Below are positions 52,771-64,000 of a stretch of DNA of 64,000 nt, piece by piece (position 1 is the stretch's first letter; the number at the start of each line of letters is the position of its first letter). This DNA is from Lamellibrachia satsuma (Eukaryota; Annelida; Polychaeta; Sabellida; Siboglinidae). A program made the translations under genes and the position numbers. The stretch lies in assembly GCA_033239005.1 (NCBI GenBank), contig BSQZ01000006.1:10932662-10996661 (forward strand). The letters are read 5' to 3'. Under the pieces are notes generated by a model, which saw only the letters and a program-made list of their open reading frames with translations, made no database searches and had not been told where the DNA came from.

Positions 52771-54258
52771 TGAAAAGCATTTCGAAAACACTCAATTCTA
52801 TGATGGATTCTGTGTCATGGTGGTTTTACCTTGTGAGTCTTAGTGAAACCCTCCCCTGAGGGCACAACAACCAGCAATTAAGCAGCAAATAGATACAATG
52901 AACGATGATTATCCATGAATCTGTTTTTCTCTTACTCCCCCAGAGACCCTGATTGTTTTGCACCGGGAAAACACTCGCCGTTTGATTGGTCAGCTCCGTA
53001 ACATTTATCAAACGATTGTCTCAGAGCGTATTTGAGCAGAATAACACTTAAATGTAATAAAATTATAATTTATTTCTGAACGGTTTCGTAGTGTCATCAG
53101 ATAACAATGTATAATACGTTGACAACGTTTTTTTGTGTGTTTGGCTCTGATGTCTTGTTTACTGAAAGTTAATGGCTCCTGCATCTAGAGAATCATTAGG
53201 AAATCAAAATGTATGTTGTATTTAATAATCTTCCCTAAGTGGTCACCACTACGAAGCTTATTTTGAACATATATATGATAAGGAAACCACCACGCTTTCA
53301 CAGTCCTTCACACATACACACAAATACACACGCACACACACACGCACACGCACACGCACAAACACACAGACCTTCAAGGGAAGTGATGTCAGTGCAGGTT
53401 GCATAGGCTTGCACTGTCTGGTCATATACATGCAACAAGGAAGACACCTTGTCTGGTGAGTTTGTTTGTCATTTGTTTAATATGTACATGTTCGTGGATC
53501 TTGAGTCGAAGTAGAAATGATAATAATAATAATAATAATAACACAATTTTTAAACATTATCCTATCGTTGCATCGGTTTCTTTTGGGAATACTAGGCTAT
53601 TTTAGATTGCAACATTGTCGGCATAAAGGCACTTCAAAGGTAAGTATACTTACAAAGGTTAAGACTGCTAGAGGATCAATTATTGTGGTGGCCTAAATGG
53701 GAGAATTAGTTGTATCTGAGATAAAATAACAAGCAACACGAATTAATTAGTGAACCAATAGTGGTCAATTAATGAACCAATAACTAGACGCAATTGATGA
53801 AAACGAACATGAATGAATTATTAACCGAACACACATCCATCTAAACAACATCACAAATTATTACTGAACCAAAATATGAATGAATTGGTAAAGCAACATC
53901 GTGACTGAGTTGGTAAAAGTACAATAAAAACCAGTTGGTGAACCAACACAATTAATCATCTGGTGAATTAAGAAGATGAAACACTGTACAAATGTAAATG
54001 CAACATCAACATATTGACACTATGCAAACATCTGCAGCATTAAAACTTGGTAGAAAGCTTAATGCAATAAAAACCGTCACACAATATTCTCCAACGGAAG
54101 TTCTAATGTGGAGAACTAGTTCACTAAAAGTGATGCATCTCACATTTGTCCAATTGTAATATCACCGAAGCAGCTGAACATTTCAACAAAACTATATTTG
54201 TCTATTATTAAGCTAATATATTCCACGTGTAATTTAGTCCTCTTTGATCGTTGTTTGT

Positions 54259-54259
54259 T

Positions 54260-54298
<39 letters not shown>

Positions 54299-54372
54299 GC
54301 GTGTGCGTGTGCGTGTGCGTGTGCGTGTGCGTGTGCTTGTCGTGTGCGTGTGCGTGTGCGCGTGCGCGTGCA
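54259..54372. repeat. GT / GTGTGC microsatellite
   Basis: Lies just 3' of the minus-strand GPCR pseudogene, mirroring the CA array at 57030-57100 next to its partner. Confidence 0.95.
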
Positions 54373-54453
54373 TGTGCATATGAGTACTGGTGTGCGTATT
54401 TATAAGTGCATGCATGCTGAACTGACGTTTCAGGGAATGCCATTAATAAATAA

Positions 54454-54990
54454 CTAAATCGTATCACCCAAAACAGAGACGTCTCGTTTGCAGAATAATT
54501 TCCGCAGTTCGTTCTAGTAGGGGGTATATTGCAACGCGTAAAGAAATGGATTTATGCAACAGTTGGCAAATATATCTATGACGATCAAGTTATAATATTA
54601 GCTTATGACATCCAACTGGGCGCCGAAATTAAACGCGAAAAAACTTATTTTATTAAAATTACACAACTAGTACGAGCGTCTTCAAAACGTTGCATCTGGC
54701 GCGCGCATTCGGAACAGATATTTCGCTGCCGACATTTACTGGATGCGGGTGAACTTGGTTTCGTAGACATATATACATACCGACTTAGAAGGTGACAAAG
54801 ATGGTAATCGAAAGTAGATACTTACGTACATCGTTGAAGTGGGCCAACAAGATAATCTTTGTTGTCGAGACAAAATTGTGGCGGAACATTGGATGTACAT
54901 TTCCCATATACCGTTGAAGGGTCAAAGCCAACATATTACAAATTATGTTATCCAAAATTTACACAAAATGTCATCGGTAACTTAACATAT
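54454..54990 (-). pseudogene. GPCR pseudogene in left palindrome arm
   Basis: On the minus strand come NMLALTLQRYMGNVHPMFRH (decayed ERYxxIVHPMFHH), RNQVHPHPVNVGSEISVPNA and RARCNVLKTLVLVV (third loop into TM6), FANCCINPFLYALQYTPY, then a stop in place of Gln, and NELRKLFCKRDVSVLGD to a natural TAG. Deletions and frameshifts remove TM1-TM2, the second loop and part of TM6. It resembles GPCR 2 most. Confidence 0.88.
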
Positions 54991-55007
54991 CTAACTGTCA
55001 ATATAAC

Positions 55008-55795
55008 TGTTAATATATATCAATGACTTGGACAACAATATAACAAGCAACGTACTGAAATTTACGGATGCCACAAAACGCTCTAGACAAATTAGTTTAA
55101 TGGTCTGACAAAAAATGACAGATGTTATTCAATTTTTGGACATGCAAATGCCTACATACAGGACACGGGAACTTGGATATAAACTACACTATGGGATGTA
55201 CTGTTCTATGTACTGCTGTAAAATAAAAGGACTTAAGAATAACAAAGGTGCTGATATGAAAGTTTCAGAACAGTGTGGTATTACAGATTCAAAAGGTAAT
55301 CAAATTATTGGGTTCATGAGGACAAAAATAACAATCAAGATAAAAGCTAGTGATACCTATGTATAAAGCAATAATTATACCTCGTTTAGAATACTGTATA
55401 GAAGGGTGCAGACCATATCATAAGAAGGATATAGAGGAGATTACAGAGAAGAGCAACTAAAATTATTCCAGAACTGAGATACTTTAATTATGAAGAACAC
55501 CTAAAAGAAATTGGTTTAACAACCCTAGAGGCAAGGAGGTTAAGAGGAGATCAGATTTAATTTTTTATATTTAAGGGGTATATTGATAGAAATATGTTTT
55601 TCTCACTCATGAAATATAGTAGAACTAGAGGATATGAGGTAAAATTGGCAAAGGATCCATGTAGATTGGATATCAAGAAGTACTCGAACCTCAGGAGGGC
55701 AGGTTACACGTAGATGAAAATTGTTGGACTCTCGATAATGCAATGGCTTCCTTGTCCGCTAGCCACCTAGACTTTTGGTTTTTATGACAAATCTT
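55008..55795 (+). mobile_element. CR1 3' fragment in the palindrome spacer
   Basis: Reads INDLDNNITSNVLKFTDATK (decayed FADDTK), CKCLHTGHGNLDINYTMG, MYKAIIIPRLEYCIEGCRPY, KYSRTRGYEVKLAKDPCRLD and NLRRAGYT, then the family 3' UTR and AATCTTGTTAATT tail near 55790. Same family as 4812-9150. 55796-56336 shows no recognisable feature. Confidence 0.87.
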
Positions 55796-56344
55796 GTTAA
55801 TTCGACCAGGTTACCCCGACAATTACGGTCGAGCAGTTGCGATCAACCGGAGAGCCATCTAAGGCGACAATAACGGTGCGGAGCCACGCACTTGACGTCT
55901 GTATCAGAGAAACCATTACACATATGAACAGGTAACACTTTGAAGTGAAGTTGTTAGCTGCAGAGTTGTAGTTTCACAATAAAGAACTGCAGCCTGGTCT
56001 TCGAAGATAACATGTCGCCGCATGTTATGCGCCACATAGCTCTGCTGGAGTGGTAGACGTGACAGGGCGCAGTTGGGCAGCGAGAGAGACGAGGCAAACT
56101 AAATCCGTTTATGTTGCCTTATCTGGCAATATGAAGTCTACTGTAAGATGTTTATTCAAATACACCAAGTCAATCAATCAAAAAAGGTCATACAATATGG
56201 TAACTTAGGAATTGCTCGATATTAACTGAAGCATGCGATATGGAAGCGATAGCTAAACCACGCGCTAAGAATAAACAAAGCAAACTTCAAAGATGGATTT
56301 AGTCAACGATAGCTTTGGCAAATTCCATTGACAGTTAGCTATGA

Positions 56345-56955
56345 TAAGTTAGCGATGACATTTTGTGTAAATTTTGGATAACAGAATTTCCGTTATGGAG
56401 GGTAAGAGTGTTGTCATCTTGTAATATGATGGCTTTGACCCTTCAACGGTAAATGGGAAATGTACATCCAATGTTCCGCCACAATGGTGTCTCGAGGACA
56501 AAGATTACCTTGTCGGCAGGCGCCGTCTGATGGCCGGGATATATACTAAAAATGTGCTTCTTAGTTCCGACGTCCGGTGTTATCAACGGGCGCTGCATTG
56601 TCCACTTCCGATTGCCGTCTTTGTCTATGCAGGTATGTATATATGTCTACGAAACCAGTAATGCAGTAAATGCAGTAAATGACGGCAGCGAAGTATTTAT
56701 TCCGTATGCGCACGCCAGATGCAACTTTTTGAAGACGCTCGTACTAATTGTATTTGCTATCTCCTGAGTAATTCTTTCAATGAAATCAGTTTTCTCGCGT
56801 TTAATTTCGGCGCCCAGTTGGATTTCACGAGCTATTATTATAATTTTGCCAATTGTTACATCAACCCATTTCTTTACGCTTTGCAATGTCCCATACCAGA
56901 ACGAACTGCGGAAAGTATTCTGCAAACGAGACGTCTCTATTGTGGGTGGTAATAT
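56345..56955 (+). pseudogene. GPCR pseudogene in right palindrome arm
   Basis: In shifting frames: DDILCKFWITEFPLWR (TM3 start), CNMMALTLQR, NVHPMFRHNGVSRTKITLSA, MCFLVPTSGVINGRC (second loop), HARCNFLKTLVLIVFAIS with a stop where TM6 should continue, EISFLAFNFGAQLDFTSYYY and YINPFLYALQCPIPERTAES. TM5 is largely deleted. It mirrors 54454-54990, but the two have lost different parts. Confidence 0.88.
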
Positions 56956-57029
56956 TTAGCTACTTAGCAATGGCATTCCCTAAAAAACCAGTACAGCATG
57001 CATGCACTTATACATACGCACGCCCATAC

Positions 57030-57054
57030 ACATACACGCATACGCCCACGCACA

Positions 57055-57094
<40 letters not shown>

Positions 57095-57100
57095 CACTCA
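57030..57100. repeat. CA-rich microsatellite
   Basis: CACGC and CA units directly 3' of the right-arm GPCR pseudogene. Confidence 0.93.
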
Positions 57101-58640
57101 CAACGTTCGAAGAGGAATAAATTACACGTGGAATATATTAGCTTAATATTAGACAGATGTAGTTTTGTCAACTGCTTCGATGATATTGCAATGGAACATA
57201 AGTGAGATGCATCACTTTCGATGAACTGCCTCTCCATATTAGAACTTCAGTTGGAGAGTATAATGTGACGATCTTTATTGCATTAAGCATTCTACAAAGT
57301 TTTAATGATACAGATGTTTGCATATTGTCAATATGTTGATGTTGCATTTACATTTGTACAGTATTTCATCTTCTTATTTCAGATGATTAATTGTGTTGGT
57401 TCACCAACTGGGTTTTATTGCAATTTTACCAACAGAGTCACGATGTTGCTTCAACAATTAATTTATATTTTGGTTCAATAATAATTTGCCGTGTTTTTTA
57501 GGTGCATGTTTCTTCGATTAATAATTAATTCACGTTTTTTTATCAATTGCTCCTTGTTATTGGTTCATTAATTGACCACTGTAGGTTCACTAATGAATTC
57601 GTGTTGCTTGTTGTTTTAATTAAAGTTTTCCAGTGTAATCAACATATTCGTTAATGTAATGTTAATTTGTTACTTCCTAATATAAACTAACGTTGGTGTT
57701 GCTGATGATAAAAAGTAAAATGTGATGTTTTCATTCATGTCAAATGCTGTGTGGTTCTTCTGTTTCGAATCACGTGAAACAGTTATCGATACTGATTATG
57801 GCGCTCTGGAAAGTATTTTTTATAAATCAGGCAAATTTGAAAACGCAAATAAATATTGTTATTTTTCAGTGCAATATTATTTCGAGACAATATGTGAAAT
57901 ATTTTATTTTCATCTTGAGATGATAAATACTATGTGCGTGCCATAAATGAAGAGGTCAGTATGATTTATCAGCCGACTGCCGACTAAATAAAATGCGATA
58001 CAATGGCAATAACCGTGGAGCATAGCTAAAATAAGTATTATAGTTATGACTGTTCCTCGTACCACTGTTTATATTAACCCATTTACAAGTATTTACAATG
58101 TTGGACGTTTTAATTGTATTGCACCTTGGCATTGACTCACAGTTTCAACAGAACGCACTTCTTGTGGAAATGAAAACATATTATTTCTGGGCTGTTGCAA
58201 TCCCGTCGTATAAGCAAGAACATAAAGGGCAATGGATTGGATAAGGGTGGGTACCCATTTGGATTCCACCATATTTATATAACAACTTATCTTAGACACA
58301 AATAATTTTCCAATTTAAGCCAGCTACAATAATTGTTAATTAATTAATAATTATAAGTATGCTGAACTTTGAATCGCCTTTCTGCTGACAATAGCATTGT
58401 TGCAAAGTAAAATGGTCCATAGAAAAGTATTCCCAAAGAAACCAATGCAACGATAGGACAATGTTTGAAAAAGTAGTTATTATAATTATTATTATTATCA
58501 TCATCTTTACTCCGACCCAAGATCCACGAACATGTACATATTAAACAAATGACAGGAATGAACCGATGTTTATAACTTTTTCACTGTGACTTACTCACCA
58601 GACAAGGTTTCTTCCTTTAAAAATGTACATCAATCAATCG

Positions 58641-58700
58641 GTTAGATTTGGGGTTTGGGCTGGATATAGGGTTTGGGTTAGGGATAGGGTTACGGTTGGG
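58641..58700 (+). repeat. Degenerate TTAGGG-like stretch
   Basis: GGGTTTGGGC, TATAGGGTTTGGGTTAGGGA and TAGGGTTACGGTTGGG in a row. This is too degenerate to call telomeric with confidence. Confidence 0.4.
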
Positions 58701-58901
58701 AATCCTTTCTAGTTGATTGTCCTAAACATGTCAGTTGATAAACATATCTCACGAATAGATCACAGTGAGAAAATCATGAAAATCTGTTCAGTATATGTTG
58801 GGATTAAATTCGTGTTTGTACAATGGCAAAAGTTGTGTCGTGCGAGTGGTCACTTCCTCTCAACGGATAGTTGTGATTTGTTTGCACTCTAATATATGTC
58901 T

Positions 58902-58947
<46 letters not shown>

Positions 58948-59852
58948 GCGCGTGAGTGCGTCTGTGCGTGCGTGGGTGCATGAGTGCGTGCGTGCGTGTT
59001 GTTATGTAACATGTATATAGCCAGGCAGTGCAAGCCTATGCCATCTGCACTGACATCACTTCCCTTGAAGGACTGTGAAAGCGTGGTGGTTTCCTTATCA
59101 GATGTCTGTTCAAAATAAGCTTAGCTTCGTAGTGGTGACTTAGGCAAAATTATTAAACACAACATACCTTTTGATTTCCTAATGCTTCTCCAGATGCAGG
59201 AGCCATTAAGTTTCAGTAAACAAGACATCAGAGCCAGACATCTTCTTCGGAAGTTGAAAAATGGTAATGTAAACTAGACTTATAGGAAGAAAGCCATTGT
59301 TGTTAATTATAGTCAGTATGAATCTGCAATGCTCCACTGAAACTGTAATTTTCTCTTCTCTACTTCAATTTACGATAATAACATATAAGCGATTTCCACT
59401 GAAATGACAAGTATAGATATGACCTCCTTTTAAGATGGGAAGAGTTACTGTAGGTATTAATTTTAAATAAGTATATAAATAAAACACTAAGCATTTTATA
59501 TTAATCATTTCCCAACCTTAAATATGTTATATGTTCTAAAACTAAAATGACATGTGGCGCACAGTACAATTACTTTGATAAACGAACTCCGCCAACATAT
59601 TATACATTGCTAACTGACGACACAAAAAGTACCAAATCTTTCAGAAATAAATTACGATTTTATTACATATAAGAGTTATACTGCTCAAATACGCTCTGAG
59701 GCAATCGTTTGATAAATGTTACGAAGCTGACCAAGCGAGTGTCTGTTTTCCAGGGGGAAAACAGGTAATGTCCCTGGGGGAGTAAGAGAAAAACAGATCT
59801 TTGGATAGTCATCGTTCATTGTATCTATTTACTGCCTAATTGCTGGTTGTTG

Positions 59853-60149
59853 TGAATTCATGAGTCACACTTAAAAGCGGCTGCAAGTTGTTACATCAAC
59901 AACAATGCACAATGGCGCCAATTAGCTAACGCTATCATTAAACCACAATAACAAACTCCACATTAGTGGCGCCACATAGGGAATGTAATGTAAGTCACCC
60001 ACGATTTCACCACTGCCTCAACTTACATTTGATGTGCAGATTCTGTGCATCATCATTTTCAATTGATAAACTCCTAATTTTGTTCAATAGAGCTCTCAAT
60101 TTCAATTACTTACAGTTGTGGATAGTGCTTGCTTTGAAAATGACATTGT
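59853..60149. other. No recognisable gene
   Basis: Sequence between the palindrome and the 60150 repeat. GTGGCGCCA-type strings at 59910-59975 are the only notable content. Confidence 0.4.
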
Positions 60150-60565
60150 GTCGGGGAAGGCAGTGATAGTTGAGCCACTGGGTTTGTTGAGCCACCCGTT
60201 TTTCCTAGGAAACTACAGCAGCGATACTGACATGGCACCACCCAATGATTGAACATGTCATTAGAACGCGCTTGACAAATAATAAGTGCAATTTGTCACA
60301 ACGGTTAGAACATGTGAGTTAAAAAACTGTTTTAAAAAGTACGTTTATCGAAAATCTGTGTGATTATGATTAATATGTGTAAACTATCAAAGCACGTGAC
60401 ATAACTTTGTGTGTGTGAGTGTGCGTGTGCGTGTGCGTGTACGTGCAGCGGCTAAAGAACGAAGACGAGTGTTCTTTACCCCAAAATACACCGAAGGATA
60501 ATTTTTTTTCTGGGCAAATTGGGACATCGCGTAGCTACAGGGCAACACAGAAGCAGTTAATTGGT
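60150..60565 (-). repeat. Inverted partner of 46390-46865
   Basis: Contains GAAGGCAGTGATAGTTGAGC, GAAACTACAGCAGCGATACT, AAGAACGAAGACGAGTGTTC, TTTACCCCAAAATACACCGA and GGGCAAATTGGGACATCG, all found in reverse complement at 46430-46860. A GTGTGC run here replaces the GCACAAATAATAAAGT doublet of the partner. Confidence 0.78.
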
Positions 60566-60747
60566 TGCGATTAGCCTTCAAGTCTATATCAATTAACTGT
60601 GTCGCCTTATTAATTAAGCGTGTAGACTTCTCAGAGACGTGTTCTACCCACTGCGTAGATGCGTTGACTGAGTTTTTATGCGCGCCCGCACGCACGCACG
60701 CACGCACGCATATCTTTTATATTCATATCATCCATGCCATCCACTCA

Positions 60748-61200
<453 letters not shown>

Positions 61201-61203
61201 ATA

Positions 61204-61660
61204 CGTCAGTTTACGCGGTGATAATAGCATTTTAAATAATAATAATATACCATGTCGAGCTCTACAGAACTAAGGATTCTAACTGATTCATCTAATCATG
61301 GAAATGTAACGGTCTAACGCTTCGGGATCAAAATCTAGGATCCATAAGCACGGGATCCAGCTAAATTCACGACTATCGTTCGAAAGGATTAGAACTTAGC
61401 CGTCAGAGGGAGCCACATGCAGCTCCAATTTCGAGCAAGTGATGTTATAGCGAACGGTAAACGGCTCCGTGGATGATTGATTAGCGCTAGCAGTAGGAAG
61501 TGACAGCAATTGCCCTCCTAAAAATTATACCCTGCATAATTTGCCACGATTATCGGAGAATATAGGCTGGCACAAATGTTAAAATTTAATAATAGTATAG
61601 TGCCAAATAAGGTGCGTATAGGGAAGTTTATTCTGCACTCAAGAGAACATACTTACATAC
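61204..61660. other. No recognisable gene
   Basis: Unique-looking sequence between microsatellites. No motif seen. Confidence 0.4.
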
Positions 61661-61696
61661 ATACGTACGTACATACATACATACATATATACATAC

Positions 61697-63229
61697 TAGT
61701 GCCCTGCACGGGCCGGGCCGAGCCGGGCCGTGCCTGGCCTCTACATAATTTTGCGGGCCGGGCCGGGCTTGGGCCTACATATTGCGGGCCCGGTCCGGGC
61801 CGAGGCTGAACAAAAATTAAACACATCGGGCTTGGGCCGGAACTGGGCCTAGTGTGAGCGGGCCGGGCCGAGCTTGGGCTGAGCCAGGACATAATAAAAA
61901 TATTCATACAAAACCCAGATTATTAATTTTATTATTAATAAAAACTGATTATAAATTGTAATTCCGGTTAATGAATGCTTAAACTTATTTATTTAGTATT
62001 ATGTAGTTGCAAATTGAGACATTTCATGGAATTATGAATGACACTAGTGCTTTATACATTGGAAAAAAATTTGGAATGCAGTTGAACCTCTTTTCAACAA
62101 TGGGACTTCCTATGGTATCATTTTAATAATGTGCATTCTTTTAATAGAGACATTTCATATAAAATATATGCATAGTCGCATGCCCATATCTTTGTATTGT
62201 AATTCTTGAAACATGTACTGGCTTTCCAAGACACTGTGACTGGAGTAGTGACACTTGTTTCACTGGCTTCGTCACAGTTAATGCAGGTTTCCCATCATTA
62301 TTCTTCAACTCAAACTTAACTTCATATCCCTTAATCCGTGATGTCTAGACTGTGTAAACCGCATATTTTTGGCATGAATGTAACCTTTTGCATATATATA
62401 ATGACCCCACACCATGCAGGCCACTTCAGTTCACCTGGCTGGAAGCAGCCAGCCCCAAATGTTTAATTTAGACATATTTGCAGAGGCAATCAAGCCATGA
62501 TTAACTATCAACTTATCACCCAATGGACATTTTATTGTCTAGGTCTCCCCTCCAAACATTGCCTGCCTGAATTACCAGCTCAGTGGTCACTGCCCACAGC
62601 CCTGTAATGCCAGTACCCAGTACCCATCCCAGTTGGTAATTGGTATTTTTCAATTATGTGCACTAATGACTACTATTTAGTATCTACAATTTCCCCAGTA
62701 CTGATTCATTCACACATGTACTAATTCACACATGTCTGAACCTGATCTGACTCAGGCTAATGACTGCAGGCCTGCTGGAAATACCACTGGGTGTCAATGC
62801 CAGTGGGTGACATAGTAGTAGCTAGTACTAGCTACTAGCTAGACACTACTAAACAGCAACTGACATTAGTATTTCAGTATAGTAACCATTACACAATGTT
62901 CATATATTATATTTTTATTTAATAAAACAATAAGTCTGTTTTACAGTTTATTTGTGTTTCGTATTTCTTATAAGATTATAGTTTTATCTTTTCTAAACTT
63001 AGCGGGCCGCGGCCTTACCCGTCTTTGGCCCGCCGGTATGGGTCGGGTATGGGCCTGAAACTTGCGGGCCGGGCCTGGGCCAAACATTCACGGTCTGGGT
63101 CGGGCCTGGGCCTAAATTCTAGTTTGCGGGGCTGGGCCGGGGCGGGCTTAAAAAATTGCCGGCCCTAGACTCTAACTGCTAATTGCGGGCCGGGATTGGG
63201 CTCAAATTATAGGCCCGCGCAGGGCACTA
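61697..63229. mobile_element. Non-autonomous hAT-like DNA transposon, complete
   Basis: Left end TAGTGCCCTGCACGGGCC, right end GGCCCGCGCAGGGCACTA: 18-bp terminal inverted repeats with one mismatch. Both ends are flanked by ATACATAC (61689-61696 and 63230-63237), an 8-bp repeat as expected for hAT, although the host is a TACA microsatellite so the match is weaker proof. The subterminal 200 bp at each side is packed with CGGGCC/GGGCCG units, which often bind hAT transposase. The 1.1-kb AT-rich interior shows no transposase. Confidence 0.85.
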
Positions 63230-63237
63230 ATACATAC

Positions 63238-63268
63238 ATACATACATACATGCATACATACACACACA

Positions 63269-63300
<32 letters not shown>

Positions 63301-63302
63301 CA

Positions 63303-63350
<48 letters not shown>
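63238..63350. repeat. TACA / ACGC / CA microsatellite
   Basis: Compound array between the two hAT elements. Confidence 0.95.
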
Positions 63351-63360
<10 letters not shown>

Positions 63361-64000
63361 CAGGGTTGGCATGTAACGAAGTAGCATTTTGACTAAATAC
63401 TTTTACTTGTAACAAAGTAGTTTTATCTAAAGTAAAGATACTTTTTACTCCGTTACTTTTATTTACTTCTCAATATATTTTCGTTACGTTTTTTTGCGAA
63501 ACAGCTGCTGCCGGTGGCGCTTCACCGTCAACGACATTTCAAAAACTGTTCATAGTCGCCAGGCCTAAAGCTATTATTATCACTCAATCGCATGCCAGTT
63601 CGCGATCGTATTTGCATGCATACCTCTCTTCGGGAAATCGACGCAACCACTGTTTTATATCTACGTCAGTGAACGAAGTTTGCCAAATGTTGGCATAATT
63701 CAGGTCAAGGCCGTTGACATGAAATGTCCCTTCGAGCACACAACGCTTGAACGCCATCTCAAACAACTATGCAAATGTCTCCGTTGCACAATATAAACTG
63801 TTAATCAGTAAGTTTCCCATAAGTATTATGAATATTAAAATGTGCAATTTCGACAATGCGTTGATAATGCCCATACACTGACAGAATTCTAATATTCGTG
63901 AGCGAACGCGCATCGTGGATCGAGAACGAGAACCGATTTTCGCCCATTGGCATTATCAGCAACGGCCTTACCGGCTTACATCAGCATTAAACAGCATTTT
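63361..64000 (+). mobile_element. Left end of a second hAT-like element, cut by the window end
   Basis: Starts CAGGGTTGGCATGTAACGAA and continues with repeated AGTAAAGATACTTTTTACTC- and CCGTTACTTTTATTTACTTC-type sequence. This start and the TACTTTTACTTGTAAC subterminal repeats are typical of many animal hAT elements. The other end is outside the window. No transposase motif is seen by 64000. Confidence 0.7.

Larger units (their letters stand above)
52862..55002. repeat. Long inverted duplication, left arm
   Basis: The reverse complement of this arm aligns with 56337-59852 through many shared blocks. Examples on the arm's minus strand are CAAATACGCTCTGAGACAAT, GCCATTAACTTTCAGTAAAC, AGCCTATGCAACCTGCACTG, AAGATCCACGAACATGTACA and TTTACATTTGTACAGTGTTT. 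It carries a GPCR pseudogene near its inner end and is about 1.4 kb shorter than the right arm. Confidence 0.9.
56337..59852. repeat. Long inverted duplication, right arm
   Basis: Partner of 52862-55002. It has private insertions relative to the left arm at about 57620-58420, 58620-59000 and 59260-59630. The 57722-57946 open frame inside the first insertion is not recognised. The GT run at 58905-58945 and the TTAGGG-like stretch at 58641-58700 are also within private parts. Confidence 0.9.

Noticed and set aside
57722..57946. 75-codon frame in the right palindrome arm
   Set aside because: No motif, absent from the left arm, AT-rich composition; not enough to call a gene.
58641..58700. Interstitial telomere
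   Set aside because: TTAGGG units are too few and too degenerate, and they sit inside a private insertion of the palindrome arm.
61576..61907. Gly-Arg-Ala-Pro-rich frames on both strands
   Set aside because: They follow from GGGCCG subterminal repeats of the hAT element.

Overview
The window looks like AT-rich nuclear DNA from a marine invertebrate animal. This rests on long (TA)n arrays, several families of non-LTR retrotransposons (CR1, L2, RTE), Harbinger and hAT DNA transposons, introns with GT..AG borders, and intronless class A GPCR genes. The species cannot be named from sequence alone; an invertebrate deuterostome or a lophotrochozoan would fit. Only two genes look like intact single-copy-type host genes, the receptors at 10255-11289 and 31612-32646. 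Nearly everything else that can be identified is mobile DNA, its decay products, or segmental and tandem duplication.

Layout. 1-1882 is one copy of a segmental duplication whose partner is 24470-27601. 1720-4230 (-) is a decayed member of a multi-copy invertebrate protein family ending in a Cys-rich zinc-binding-like domain. 4812-9150 (-) is a near full-length CR1 element (ORF1 with an SGNH-esterase domain, ORF2 with endonuclease and reverse transcriptase). 10255-11289 (+) is GPCR 1. 11785-12490 (-) is an RTE fragment. 15400-16960 is a 22-26 bp satellite whose orientation flips in the middle. 17165-17435 is a SINE-like element. 18404-18924 is an (ACC)n array. 19335-20325 is a CR1 fragment, and 20692-24130 holds two opposed LINE remnants. 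24470-27601 is duplication copy 2 (with a CR1 insertion), fused to a GPCR fragment at 27602-27885. 31612-32646 (+) is GPCR 2, followed by a CA-type microsatellite and a 25/75 bp minisatellite. 34630-38680 contains three copies of an approx. 0.85 kb non-coding unit.

42645-46374 (+) is a nearly intact L2-type element with a 2A-like motif near its N-terminus. 46988-52770 is a two-gene Harbinger locus: a spliced transposase with lost catalytic residues (+), and a convergent Myb/SANT-like gene (-) whose exon phases still match. 52862-59852 is a long imperfect palindrome whose arms each carry a GPCR pseudogene. 61697-63229 is a complete non-autonomous hAT element with terminal inverted repeats and 8-bp flanking repeats. 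63361 onward is the left end of a second hAT that runs off the window.

How the parts relate. The receptors belong to one local family: two intact genes plus at least three broken copies (27602-27885, 54454-54990, 56345-56955). GPCR 2 and the two palindrome copies share similar 3' flanks (CA microsatellite, then GGTTCACCAAC-type sequence), which suggests the family spread as a gene-plus-flank cassette. CR1 copies of one family sit at five places and share a conserved 3' tail with TTAACAAGAT repeats.
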